This document shows, piece by piece, positions 30,500-41,239 of a stretch of 64,000 bases of DNA. The notes beneath the pieces were generated by a model, which made no database searches, was not told where the DNA came from, and saw only the letters and a program-made list of their open reading frames with translations. Origin of the DNA: Lactifluus volemus (Eukaryota; Basidiomycota; Agaricomycetes; Russulales; Russulaceae); assembly GCA_022376515.1 (NCBI GenBank), contig WTXI01000029.1:1-64000 (forward strand), in the 5' to 3' direction. How positions within the stretch are numbered: the stretch's first letter is position 1; each line of letters begins with the position of its first letter. The translations under genes and the position numbers were made by a program.

Positions 30500-31500
30500 C
30501 TACACATACAGTATCGTTCGTGGACATGTACCCATCATCAATGCTCGTGCACGATCGCCACCTCGCTGTCGCACGATGCGCGGCCTCGTGGCTCCAATGT
30601 TTGTAATCCTCGACCCAGGGTTTGCCTCCATGCAGATTCTCGACATTGATCGTGTTCTTGCTCTTGAACTTTGCAAACTCGTCGCGCAAATACTGGATGA
30701 CGAGCGGGTCGATATTGTCTGGGATCCGCGGTGGGACCAGACAGATGCTGAACATTCCTGACACTTTGGCGGGGATGACCGTCTTGGCACCCGCGACGTA
30801 AAACGCAAACTCGATGCCATGGAGGGAGAGCAAGGAGAGCGCATGTGACCCATCAGCACGTCCGCTTTGTCCTCCGAAATAGTGATCTTGGCACCGGCCG
30901 AGACCTCCACGTCTTCGATGGTGTAGTTGAGATTTTGGTACAGTTGCCCTGTTCAAAGCAAGTTAAGGAGGAAGAAATGAAGGATTGGGGGAAGACGTGC
31001 CTTTCTTCGTCATTTGGGGGAGGGTCCATCTCATCGACGCCGGGTATGAGAATGTTACCTTTCAGATTGACGAGCTTGCTCATGAGGGCGATGAGATCGG
31101 TCATGGGCTCGTGCACCATGAGCCCAAAGACGCCCAAATGAAGATCCCTGGCCGGACCGGCAATTGTAACCTTGTAGTACGACAGGCCATGGAGTCCGTA
31201 TGTGAGCGCGGGTGTGCACGTGTTGAGCCAATAGTTATCTGACTGAAAATTTGCATTCTGGAATTGAGAGTAGTTTAAAGAAATGAATGTGGGCGTCTAC
31301 GCCGTCGAAGTAGGAGTCTTTGCCTTTCTTGACCTCGGCGAGGATGAATTGGTCGAGGCCCTCTGAGCCAGACTCTTCCATACCCTCGAAACAAAAGCGG
31401 AGGTTGACGGGGAGAGGCTTGTTGAGGGCATGGTGGGCATCGAGAACGTTGATCCAACCAAAGATGGGACCCTTGTCATCGGATGAGCCACGGCCATAGA
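30500..31500 (-). pseudogene. M20 metallodipeptidase fragment (Dug1/CNDP2-like)
   Basis: Minus-strand order: [20 protein letters not shown] with the metal-site motif, [19 protein letters not shown] with the catalytic EE pair, [52 protein letters not shown], then AKITISEDKADVLMGHMRSP and, after a frame change near 30850, LSLHGIEFAFYVAGAKTVIP, LVPPRIPDNIDPLVIQYLRD, LHGGKPWVEDYKHWSHEAA. This is the core of a cysteinylglycine dipeptidase of the glutathione degradation pathway. The N-terminus with the first metal ligand and the C-terminus are missing, so it is inactive. The neighbours are unrelated gene fragments on the same strand. Confidence 0.85.
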
Positions 31501-32159
31501 GGTGACCGAGTCTGATGATCTTGATGATCTTTGGCCAGGGGCCAACAAGGATCAACTGAAGGTGTGTGCGCACGAGTTGTCGAGTGCTTGGAGGGCGACG
31601 AGAGAACCCAAGTCCACGACTCCATATGGAACCAGGAAGAGTGGCGTAGGCCAATGCATCAGGGCGTCCGGCTCGTCGTCAGCTTCAGCGCCACCACCAA
31701 AGAACAACGGAAGAGCTGGGACTTGTGGGGGTGTAGTAGTGACCACGCCGAAATCTTCATATTCATCATATTCCGAGGTAGAGAGAGGGGGGGGGGGGGG
31801 GCAAGAACACGGCAAGCAGACTCACCGAGATTAAAGAGGAGCAATTCCGGGGTATATTCAGAGCCGTCATGTCCATCGGAATGAAAAGATAGGAACCAAC
31901 TTGCGAGGATGAGTACGATAGGCAACGGTGCAGGGTATCCGGCTTGACTTGGGTCCGTGTCTGTGCTGTGAACATGCGTTTAGTAAGAGGTGAGGAACGG
32001 TAGGGGAAGAGGGATCACAAAGAACGACGGACCGAGGTTGAGACACTAAATGTCCTGGAAACACTCGCGCACGTCGCTTCCGACAACGACGATCATCACG
32101 TTCTGCACGAGATTGGCGGTGTGATAGCCATGTGGCGAAGGGCATTTGCGACCCGAAAT

Positions 32160-33034
32160 CCTGTTCCCACTTCGTCCTGTCGAGTGAGCCGCTGACATCG
32201 AGCGTCCAAACGTCGTTCAGAGCTTGCAAACCGTTTCCGCCACCAAACACCCGCTATGATAGAGCGTCGTGTGGGCGCGCCGTGGCGGGGAGATATCCGA
32301 AGTCGTGAACGTCGGTGGGACCATCGCCGCGTGGGTATGTCAAAGACACGCACGGCTATTGTAGTGCGAGGCGCCCTCACCTCCGTTGACTGTGACGATC
32401 TTGCGACCGATGAGGGTGGCGGAGTGAGCGCGACACGGCGGCGGCAAGTCGCCCTGCATCTCGGGATGCGACCACTGCATCGTCTCTGCGCGAGGAACAC
32501 AAGCGCCATCAGCTATGGTGGTGGTCATCAACCATGTGTACCTACGCACGCACCAATGTGGAAACACCACATGTCCTTGAAACACCCTCTATCATCGCAG
32601 CCACCAAATATCCACGCGACGTTGTCGGCGAGGGTGACCATGTGGGCGTGGAAGCTGTGGGTGGGGAGCGTCCCCCAGACGGGGGCCTTGCTCCAATACA
32701 TCACGGGCGGAGGCGCCAGCTCGATGTTCTGCGCATTTGGCACATGAGGGGTGGTGCGGAAATTGAACGGGTGTCACGTCCGGTGCTGGGTGTGCGGTGA
32801 CTTTGTGGAGGTAACGTCACGCGTCGTGACGGCAAGTGAGGTCGAGCTCTTGGCAGTTGGGAGACGGCGCGCAGGGCCAGCGGTCAGCGAGTCACCTGAA
32901 GTAGAGCGGCGAGGAGTCGACTGCGTGCGTGGGGGACGTGATGACCTTGACTGACGCAGGGTGGTGGTGGACCAGGAGAGAGAGCTGTTAGATGGAGAGG
33001 GTGGTATAGACACAGAGCGACTTTCTTGACCCAT
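32160..33034 (-). pseudogene. Kelch-repeat protein fragment
   Basis: A Ser/Pro-rich lead (MGQESRSVSIPPSPSNSSLS) is followed after frame changes by kelch blades: YWSKAPVWGTLPTHSFHAHM, VAWIFGGCDDRGCFKDMWCF, an intron (gtgcgt...cgcag), ETMQWSHPEMQGDLPPPCRA, HSATLIGRKIVTVNGGEG, FDIPTRRWSH, and VFGGGNGLQALNDVWTLDVS. Blade spacing is that of fungal Kelch proteins of the Ral2/Tea1 type. The joins between blades require frameshifts and the gene stops after about four blades. 31500-32160 has no certain coding match and may hold degraded linker and the lost M20 N-terminus. Confidence 0.7.
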
Positions 33035-33089
33035 GGGTGTTGGCAGAGATCGCTAGGTGAACCTTGGGCGGAGACTGTATTTCGACTAG

Positions 33090-33690
33090 CATCCTTGGAC
33101 AGTGGTGAGGTCAGTGGCGGTGGCAGGCGAGCCATCGAGGCGCTTCCAGATCTTCAATTCCTTCTCGCGCTGAAGTGTGCTCCTGAGTGTATTGATCTGG
33201 TGCTGTGCGTGGGCTAGACGTTGCTTAAGAGCCCCAACCTCATTGCTAGGATGGTGAGAAGGGATATGTGACGATAAAAGCGATGAGGGTGGCGAGACGC
33301 GCAGCTTTGGAAATACAAGTGTCAAAATGGTGAAGTGCGGGGTGAGTTGAATGAGGTAGAATGCGAGGAGGCAAAAGAATTGATGATGATCGGTGGGCTG
33401 AGGAGAATGGCAATGGCAGACAAGAGGGTGGTACAGGAAAGAGGTTTGTCAGGATGAAGAATGATGGATGAGTGGAGAGAAGTGAAGAAGATGGACTGGT
33501 ATATGCCAAGGAGACATGCCAGAACATTGAGAATGAAGACAGGACGTCTTCTTGACTCATAGGGAATGAAGAAGAAAAGAACGCCTACGATGCGGACGAG
33601 GGCGGCCGAAATGTGGCTCAGCTCGGCTAGCATGTTAGCCGAGGTCGGCTCTCCGCTAAAGCTGGAGTGGAGCCAGAGCCGCCGCAACAC
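33090..33690 (-). pseudogene. Coiled-coil and membrane-protein fragments
   Basis: 33130-33250 encodes a helical NEVGALKQRLAHAQHQINTL segment. 33322-33690 encodes a membrane protein piece with HISAALVRIVGVLFFFIPYE, then SRRRPVFILNVLACLLGIYQ, then LLSAIAILLSPPIIINSF, i.e. two to three TM helices. They could be parts of one gene or two. The family is not recognised. Both lie on the minus strand, continuing the string of fragments from 30 kb. Confidence 0.4.
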
Positions 33691-33705
33691 TAGCCCAGAG
33701 TTCTA

Positions 33706-34483
33706 ATGGCGACACCTCAGATATCTGGCAAATATCAATGTCTGGTCGAGTTGAAAAATTCTGCCTTCCCAATCACATTCACCATCCCTGACATACCTGA
33801 TATGCCACTGTCAGAAGAAGAGCCTTTGGACACATGCCACCCCCCGGCCTCTACAGACATGGACCGCAACCTAGACACAAGTGACTCTACAGCTCAACGT
33901 TCCAACAATCTATCCATCTCCCAACAGCCCAAAAGTGTCAATTCTCACATATCGGCCCTGGGTATTCACAGTAATTCGCCGAATGGTAATAGTGATATTG
34001 AAAACTCGGACTCAGATCGATTCGGCTTTCAAGTCCTATCTGTAAGTGTGTTTCCTTGCTGTGTACTGCTTTCAGTTTGACATCGCATGGTGGTAGGAGC
34101 TTGGCATCGAGGTTCACACCAGTGTCATCCGTCGAAGTCAAATGAAGTTTCGGTGGTTCAAATTAAAAGGAACTTCTGTGCCTTTGGACAATCCCTCTGG
34201 TATCCCAGGAATGAACAGACTCAGAGTAGAGTTCCAACGATTCGATGTCTTTGTTCATGCATATTCCCCAGCTGTGGGTCAGTCCTCTAAAGATAAAGCC
34301 ATACAACTATGGGTGTGGGAGCCCGAGTCATTCAGCTCTTCTGGGCCATCCTCCTGGAAGCCTGTTACCGCTGGTTACGTGTGCCCAGGCCCAGGGGAGC
34401 TTCAAGACCGGCATCTTGTGGTGTCAGACCGAGGAAATCCTACTTGGGTAACAGGTGCAACTTTGTACCGCCGGTACAAGTAG
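33706..34483 (+). CDS. Small two-exon gene, unknown function
   Basis: Exons 33706-34041 and 34097-34483 join in phase 0 across a 55-bp intron (gtaagt...gtag), giving 240 aa. The first exon is Ser/Asp/Pro-rich (likely disordered) after an N-terminal ISGKYQCLVELKNSAFPITF. The second exon reads as a compact domain: ELGIEVHTSVIRRSQMKFRW, RLRVEFQRFDVFVHAYSP, IQLWVWEPESF, and a basic end (TGATLYRRYK). The exon bias is strong and there is no stop. No family is recognised. It starts 15 bp from the edge of the minus-strand membrane-protein fragment. Confidence 0.6.
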
Positions 34484-35540
34484 GAAAGAGTACCCCCTAG
34501 CATTGTATGAACATGGCTATAGCTCCATCCTTACCTAGATAGGACTGTCCTGTTGACTACAGATTTTTTCTCTAAAGTGTTTACGATGTGGTACCACAAA
34601 CTGTGTGCCATGCTGAATGATAATGTGTGTTTATTATTTCTGTTCGTGCTATATGCCCCAGCTGCGGACCATTACCTTGATTGTGCGAAGTTAAATGAGG
34701 GCGATATTACGTGACCGTTGCAACAGAAACTGCTCAACCACTCCCTTCTCCGCCATCACCTATCCTCTCTGATGACGCGTCCACTCACAAATTTCCCTCC
34801 GATCAGTATTAAACGTTTCTCCACACTTTTTCTACTCACCCTAATCACCCATTTGGTCATACGTGGTTATCGGAAGGTTTTTGGCCTCCCCCGGACGAAG
34901 ATTTCGACAGCTATCTCGTCTCGCGCGATTTTCCCCAGCGACTGCTTTGCATCAGGAAAAACTTCAAGTGCTAAAACCGGCTAATTAGCTCTAATTAGCA
35001 GGTAAGCGCCCATTATCAACTTTAACTAACCCCCCTTCTAATTAGCTCTAATTAGACCACTGTTAGATCACCGTTACTTTGTTTGGTGCCATTGCCCTAA
35101 ATCGACCCTGTCTCACACTTTTCTTTTACGCCGCCCGCGATTTCTCCGGGTCGGACATTGTCACCCCCTCAACGTACGCTGGGGTTGGCCCGATCATGTT
35201 AACTCGCTCTCCCTCGTCCCGGCAGCCACGACGGTTGCCTTGCCAGTGGGCAGCTGATCGCATGAATAAAGAACTCAGAATTGCTTAGCACATCACTCGA
35301 TCGACCCTCGCATCGCGCGTACACTCTCACCTCCAATCTTACCGCTCCTTCTGTGACATGCATGGTTTTGACTACGACCCCATTCCAATTACGCTTGCCC
35401 GCTTTGTCGTTTACATGTCCCGTGACTACCCCTGCCTCACCGTGGGAAAATGACAGCGTAGTAGAAGAATCAGACACGGTCTAAGGTGAGGAAAATGAAT
35501 GTAACACAATCGTAATTTTTTGTACAGATTTTACGGGTTC
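34484..35540. other. No supported gene
   Basis: 34700-35000 has an 88-aa Leu/Ser-rich frame without support. Two copies of TAATTAGCTCTAATTAG lie at about 34982-34999 and 35039-35056. The rest shows nothing recognised. Confidence 0.4.
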
Positions 35541-35544
35541 ATAT

Positions 35545-36170
35545 ACTGTGCCACTGCCACCTGGCGCGCTGCCTTCCCTGCTGCCGCGGCCACTGTCACC
35601 TGGCCCATAATGGTAAGTCGGTAACTGACTGCCAGTGAATCACACGTTGTCAACAGCTGGTCGGGCCCTTCCTCTTTGCCGCGGCCACCACTTCAAGTTC
35701 GCACCACCGTGGCGTGGCCAACCATAGGCGTCGCCGCTGAGCGGACAGTCCTCTCGGCTGCCGCTCTATGGTTGGCCCAGCTGCTGTCCCCCCTCGACAA
35801 TTTACTCTCTGCGTTACCACTCCCGCGGCACCGCATGGCTCGCCCATCGCTGCTAACTCCTGGCCTTTTGGCATGTTGGCCCATTGCCGCCGCCACCGCC
35901 GCTTTCTTCCTTCACAGCTTTGCTCCTGTTGTGCTGCCTTGCCCCTCCTCGTTGTCACCACTGCCTGGCTCGCCTCTACTGCCGACTCCTGTGGCCCTTC
36001 GTCTTGGCCCATTGCCGCTCCCACCGCTTCCATTTCCCGCTCCCTTGCTGCTCTCCCTCCTGTTGTCGACGAGTCATTTCCATGTCCCACACTTGGTGAG
36101 CAAAAATGCGATGTATTATTCCGTAATACTCGTAATTAAACTACATTATCAACACCTTCACCAGCTGGTT
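35545..36170 (+). repeat. GC-rich repeat A, left arm of an inverted pair
   Basis: Runs from CCACTGCCACCTGGC through GTGGCGTGGCCAACCATAGG to an AT-rich end with ACTCGTAATTAAACTACATT and CAACACCTTCACCAGCTGG. It is the inverted counterpart of 38430-38945. Long frames inside follow its Pro/Leu/Ala-rich composition and are not genes. Confidence 0.65.
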
Positions 36171-36210
36171 TCATAGTCACAGTGGCATGTGAGCAAGCAT
36201 GTGAGTGCTT

Positions 36211-36425
36211 GTTGCAAAGTCAGGAGTTTCTGGCGCCATCGATATCGCAAAGATTAGCGGCTATCTTTGTCCTACCTCCACGCGGCCATGTCAAATTCGG
36301 CTAACTCTCTTAACATACCATCCGAGCTTTCGTTTCGCCCCTGGTGGCCAACTTAGGCCAAGCAGTCATCTCCTCCCCTCGGAACTCCTCCCGGGAGAGG
36401 TGGCTCAAGCCTGATTCATCCCTGT
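36211..36425 (+). repeat. Repeat B, left arm of an inner inverted pair
   Basis: GGAGTTTCTGGCGCCATCGA, GCGGCTATCTTTGT, GCCATGTCAA.ATTCGGCTAACTCT and CCATCCGAGCTTTCG match the reverse complement of 37400-37620. The right arm lies within a coding-like minus frame (HAAMSRSANSLDMPSELSVS); this arm looks like a degraded copy. Confidence 0.65.
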
Positions 36426-37310
36426 ATACCCGTGTTTTATTTTCAATTGTATCGACGATCAAGAGGCTGATTGGACAATATACGTTTTTTTTACCTAGTG
36501 ACCTGAGCCAGTTCAAATTTAGATTATTTGTCACTGTCCTATTCGTGAGCTCTCCGTTTTTTCTCGAGTCAAGTGTAATTTCTCTCATCCGGTAGAGTAG
36601 GGATTAGGGACAGCGGGGGCAGCGGGGCGACGGATGACAGGCGTGGGAAGTGTAGCATCCGACGCTGAGATAAGCATAGACAACGCGACTTCATCCCCAA
36701 CCACTACCTCCTCGGGGCGGCGCCCGCCCCTCCACCGGATGGCTAGGGACGAAGAAGGGTGGCCTCGGTGGTGTGTTCGGATACAATGTATTTAGAATGT
36801 GAATGTGATGATGTGGATGATGATGATGAAGGCAAATCCCCGGGGAGTTCAGCTGTGGTTTTCTGGGGTGCTCGTCTCTGGGATCAGACTCATGCTTGTA
36901 TCTTCTCTATGAATTTCAAGAGGGCTTCGCCACCAATTTGATTCCGAAAAGGATGCTTGGGGAGAGTGTCGGTGTGGCCAGATGGAGTGTTTGTTCGCGT
37001 GCCACCTGGAGCGGGGGCAGTGCTCGGGGGTCTGAACATCCATCAGCCCACATTGGTAGTCCTGTGGGTCGGGCGCGCCGTGGTGATGCCTGGTGTTGTA
37101 TTCGCCTGTGAAGGCGTGCTCAGTAAGTAGTCAAATGGGACCCGGATGTCGGCGCGAACTTACCATCGGGTCCGGGTTGTGCCTCACATTTCTGCGTGGC
37201 GAATGCGTGACAAGAGTTGGCATCTTCAGTGGTGATAGACTAGCACATTTGATCACTGTGACACGTCAAGTCCCGCTTGGCCCATTCATTTTGCTCTATG
37301 GAGGATTTTC
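36426..37310. other. Spacer between inverted arms, no supported gene
   Basis: About 0.9 kb with short frames on both strands. No domain was recognised. Confidence 0.35.
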
Positions 37311-37311
37311 T

Positions 37312-38030
37312 ATCGTGTCCATGCCCGGTCGAGCGGGCCGCTACTATCAAGATACCGTGCTTGAGCAATGTTTATTATGGACTTTTTGATCTGGTCGGAT
37401 CTTTCTATGTTGAGCGCTGAGAAGGACTTCCGAGGGGAGGAGAGGCCCAAGTTGGCCGCCAGGGAAGAAACGGAAAGCTCGGATGGCATATCAAGAGAGT
37501 TAGCCGATCTTGACATGGCCGCATGGAAGGTACTGTAGAACAAAGATAGCCGCTAAGAGCCACCATCCTTTGGTGCAAAGAATGTCTTTGCGATATCGAT
37601 GGCGCTAGAAACTCAGGGACCGTTGATACCCTGGATGTAGTAAGCACAGGTGGCACTCAGGCTCTGCCTCTTTCTCAAAGGACTGACTCACATGCCACTG
37701 ACTACGAAATTTGCCTCTAAAGGGCATCTCATTATGCCTCCAGAACATCACCATAGGACATCCCCCCATGTCTAAGATGTCGACGTCTTCGTCTGATAGT
37801 CTCTTTTCGATGTCCTCTTCTGTCAGCTTTCCCTCCACTGAGGATCTTTCTCCCACGGAAGGATTTTTCCAGATGCCTGCTGTCTGTCCGTGTCACTGCC
37901 ACTGGCAGTGTCCATTACAACAGAATCAACAGACACCATCGGACTCAAGCGTAGTGGTTTGTATCCCTTAGATCTCAGGTCACTTGATGCTCACCATGAA
38001 GTACTATAGCCTCCTCGTCAAAATTTAAAG
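37312..38030 (-). CDS. Unidentified minus-strand gene segment
   Basis: Reads FDEEAIVLH near 38020 (followed by a donor), then EKLTEEDIEKRLSDEDVDIL, GGCPMVMFWRHNEMPFRGKF, RSQWHVSQSFEKEAEPECHL, and after a stop in that frame SRSANSLDMPSELSVSSLAA and DQIKKSIINIAQARYL. The first parts have a diverged homologue at 4285-4480, which supports coding. No clean complete model could be built and the family is unknown. It overlaps the first exon of a plus-strand model at 38010. Confidence 0.35.
37400..37620 (-). repeat. Repeat B', right arm of the inner inverted pair
   Basis: Reverse complement of 36211-36425 with about 30 extra bases (TGCACCAAAGGATGGTGGC). See the left arm. Confidence 0.65.
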
Positions 38031-38457
38031 AGAAAGCTGTCAGACTCAAGTCTTAACAGTGCGACAGTAGACCGACTTGCAAAGAGAGTGCATATCGCAG
38101 ATCCTGAGCCAAGGATGAAGGACGCCAGTGTCCAGGTAAGTCATAATCCCTAGAGTGGCCCCATGGCCAGTTTTAACCCTCGGGTTTCAGACGTGCCAGT
38201 GTGGACCAAATGTTCCATTGGCTGATTCTGAGATAGAAGAGCCCCAACCCGGTGCTAGTGCAGCACTTCCTTCACCATCTATCAGTGAATTGAGGCTTCC
38301 AGATGAATTGGAAGGCGATGAAACACAGACACAACAAGGTGGGGAGGTATGGCCTCAGGGATTTGAGGGCGGTTATCAGACCACTCTCCACGCGCTCGGT
38401 GTCCAGCCGGCACTCCTCATCGTTGACGGTCAGCTGGTGAATGTGTTGATAATTTAG
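38010..38457 (+). CDS. Partial plus-strand gene related to 4486-4989
   Basis: Exon 38010-38135 starts after an acceptor (tatag) with PPRQNLKRKLSDSSLNSATV and DRLAKRVHIADPEPRMKD, homologous to exon 1 at 4.5 kb. A 55-bp intron (gtaagt...ttcag) leads in phase 0 to 38191-38457, an acidic, Gln/Pro-rich exon (ELRLPDELEGDETQTQQG). The open frame runs into inverted repeat A' at about 38430, which supplies the stop, so the original 3' end is lost. The 5' exon is not identified. Confidence 0.35.
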
Positions 38458-38945
38458 TTTAATTACGAGTATCACGGAATTATACATCATATTTTTGCTC
38501 CCCAAGTGCCCTTCGAGTCGTTACAACAGGAAGGAGAGCGGCAAGGGAGGGGGAAATGGTAGCGGTGGCAGCGGCAATGGGCCAGGACGAAGGGCCACGG
38601 GAGTCCGCAGTGGAGGCGAGCAATGCAGCGGCAACAGCGAGGAGGGGCAAGGCAGCACAACAGGAGCAAAGCTGTGAACGAAGAAAGTGGCGGCGGCGGT
38701 GGCAACGGGCCAACGATCGAGGGAGCCGCAGCCGGGGCAACCATACAGCGGCAACTGAGAGGACTGCCCACTCAGTGGCAACGCCGATGGTTGGCCGCGG
38801 CACGGCAGAAGAGGAGGAGGGCTAGCAAATGACAGATAGGGCCCCGCCAGTTGTTGACAGCTTACCGTCATGGGCCATGTGACGGTGGCGGCAGGGAGGG
38901 CGGCGGGCCAGGCGGAAGTGGCAGTGGCAGGGAGGGCGGGCCAGG
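38430..38945 (-). repeat. GC-rich repeat A', right arm of an inverted pair
   Basis: Starts CAGCTGGTGAATGTGTTGAT, TTTAATTACGAGTATCACGG, then GC-rich, to GGGCCATGTGACGG; this is A (35545-36170) in reverse. The AT-rich ends of A and A' face each other across 2.3 kb. Confidence 0.65.
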
Positions 38946-39985
38946 TGATGGTAGCGAGTGCGGGCAGCAAGAGTGAGGGAAACCCGTGGTGGCATGGAGG
39001 GTGGTGCAGCAAGAGCAGAGGAAGTGTGGCTGCGGGCTGCTGGGGAAGCAGCGGCAGGGACGAAGCGGGCTATGCGGCAGCGGCGCCGGCAGAGCGAATG
39101 GTTCACTCAGCGACAATGCCGACAGCAGGCCACACCACAGCAGCAGCGAGAACAAGCGGTGGCAGTAACCATGACGAGAGTGAGAAGGTGACAGCATGCG
39201 CAGAGCGGGGCAACAGCAGCGGCATCGACGAGCGAGCAATGGATGTATATGGTCATTGTCATTGAGAGATGTCCGTCTCGCTAGGGGTGGATTTCCAACA
39301 CGCTCCCTCAACCCGCATGTGCTGGTCACGTTTGTTGTGGCTATTGATGCAAGCAGATGGTGGAGTCGGTAACGGGGTCTCGAGCTCTGGAACGTGGAAT
39401 GAGTGGCGTGAGGCTCGAGCTCCGTAAGCGAGCGTTGGTCTGAAGGATTCCGTGGATGGTACGTGTGCCGCCAGGGCCGCTCCGCTAATGGTGACTCTTG
39501 AGTGTGGTACGAGTTTGCACGCTTCTTCGTCCCTCTCACATCTCAGCTCCCAAGGCTTGGCTTCGTGCGGGGAAGAACCAGTCAACGGGGCAGGAGGAGC
39601 ATGAACCGGTGTGGCAGAATGCTCTTCACCGCTGTCGACGGTAGCCTGGTTTGGTGCCGACGCCACCAGGGAAGGCGTCATAGGTGAGGAGGAGGACGCG
39701 GACTTGATAAGGTAGCCCTTGCGTTTGCCTATGATTCCGCCAACTTTTGACCATCCATCAATCTCGCGTCTACTCTCATATTCAATTCGTCTCACCACCT
39801 TGACATCGACCGACCCCGATGTGAAGATTTACCAACCAAGTATTCGAACACAGGCATTTGCACATAGCAGGTATCATCCACTGCCGGGACTTTGATAAGA
39901 TTTTCTTGGACTTCTTAGTTTACTAGAACATTCACTTTTTATCTTCCATTTAGATTTCTTATTGGCTGTTATCATTGTGGTACCC
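38946..39985. other. No supported gene; shared flank motif at 39405
   Basis: 39405-39432 holds GAGGCTCGAGCTCCGTAAGCG, the junction motif of the chimeric elements (12948 and 50880). A 180-aa minus frame (39259-39798) spans it, with GWSKVGGIIGKRKGYLIKS at its start, but has no domain. It may be a further decayed chimeric copy. Confidence 0.35.
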
Positions 39986-39989
39986 CCCT

Positions 39990-40765
39990 TTGCCGCCGCC
40001 GCTGCCGTGACCTGTTAGTATGGTCCATCGGTGGGTCGTGATTCTTTTTTTTTGACTTTTCACACTGATCTTTTTGTATTTTGTATTTATTTCCCTTTCA
40101 TCCCTGCGTCCCCTTTGAGGGATATCCTTGCATCCACCCGTAGACAGTCCATTGGCGTCACGGTCGTTCGGGCGTCACTGTTGCGACCGCCCGAGCCCCT
40201 GACGCCAGTGACTTGTGCTATGGCGTGCGCGGGTCTCCTCCACTCTGTGCTGCCCCTGCCATCCCCCCCTTGCCGCCGCCGTTCCCAATGTGGCCATTGC
40301 TGTCCCAAAGCAGCAGTTGTCCCGCCGCCGCCATTCCCGAGGTGGTTGTTGCTGCCCACGCAGGGATTGCTGTCCGGAGGCCGCTGTTCCCGACACGGCC
40401 GTTGCAGCGGTTGTTGTCCCGCCGCCGCCGTTCCCGACGCAGCGGTTGCTGTCCCGACGCCACCGCTGCCCCGATGCCGCTGTTGCTGTCCCGACGCCGC
40501 CACCGATGTCCCGACACTGTTCCCGATGCCACCCACACCACCGTTGCGCACGCCTGCAGCCCGCCCCGTCCCCACCCCCACAGCCTCTCCACCACCCCAC
40601 CATACTAATTGTCTTGATGTCCCCCGCTTTCCTCTCTCACATCCTTTCTTTTCGTGCTCTGCCCGAACTCACATTGCGCGACCAGCTGCCTGCCTATGGG
40701 TAGGGCCGGGCAGGGCCACCTGGTGCTGGCCCCCCTCGGGGCCGGGCCTGGCCCGGCCCTCAGAC
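39990..40765 (+). repeat. GC-rich hairpin repeat family, copy 2
   Basis: Matches 1310-1990 in order: T-run, CCCGTAGACAGTCCATTGGC, the palindrome (40154-40206), CTCCTCCACTCTGTGCTGCC, the GC-rich body, and the end CTCAGACAGTCTCCC. A 318-aa plus frame across it is a composition artefact. Confidence 0.7.
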
Positions 40766-41239
40766 AGTCTCCCATTGGCCAGCGAAGGGCATCCAAGTCC
40801 TAACGACTGGTCTCATTCTCGCGTCTCCCGTTTATGCCTCGTGTCCACCCTTATCTCTGTGCCTTCCTGCGGGTGCCCCTATCGTTCCCACACACGTCCC
40901 TTTCGGTTCAATCCCTCTGCGCCCTTCAACCTTCCGTACTCACTCAATTCCGTTCATTGGTCACACTATCCTCAAGATTTTTTTTGATCTCCACCAACTT
41001 TCAAAATATTCTGGCTTTCTTATGACCCGCCTACAAGCAAGGTCAATGTTGACACTGTGGGCATTTCTGGTGACAAGAAAAATGTGAAAATCCTGACACT
41101 ATTCCACTATTCGTAAATCATCTACAGTTGAGCCTTATTGAGGATTGGAAATCTGGTTTGTTATTCCCCCAATGTTTCGTTGAGTAATGTGTATTCTCAT
41201 CCACTACCAGTCGTCGACTTATTCCTGTGACAGAAGCGA
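40766..41239. other. 3' flank of the CACTA gene
   Basis: No gene. CACTA words occur at 40964 and 41097, but no inverted partner was found at the other side, so the element ends are not called. Confidence 0.35.

Noticed and set aside
40031..40987. 318-aa open frame
   Set aside because: It lies in the GC-rich hairpin repeat; other copies of the repeat do not keep the frame and composition explains its length.
40964..41102. CACTA words as a possible element terminus
   Set aside because: No inverted partner or target duplication was found beyond the 5' side of the transposase gene.
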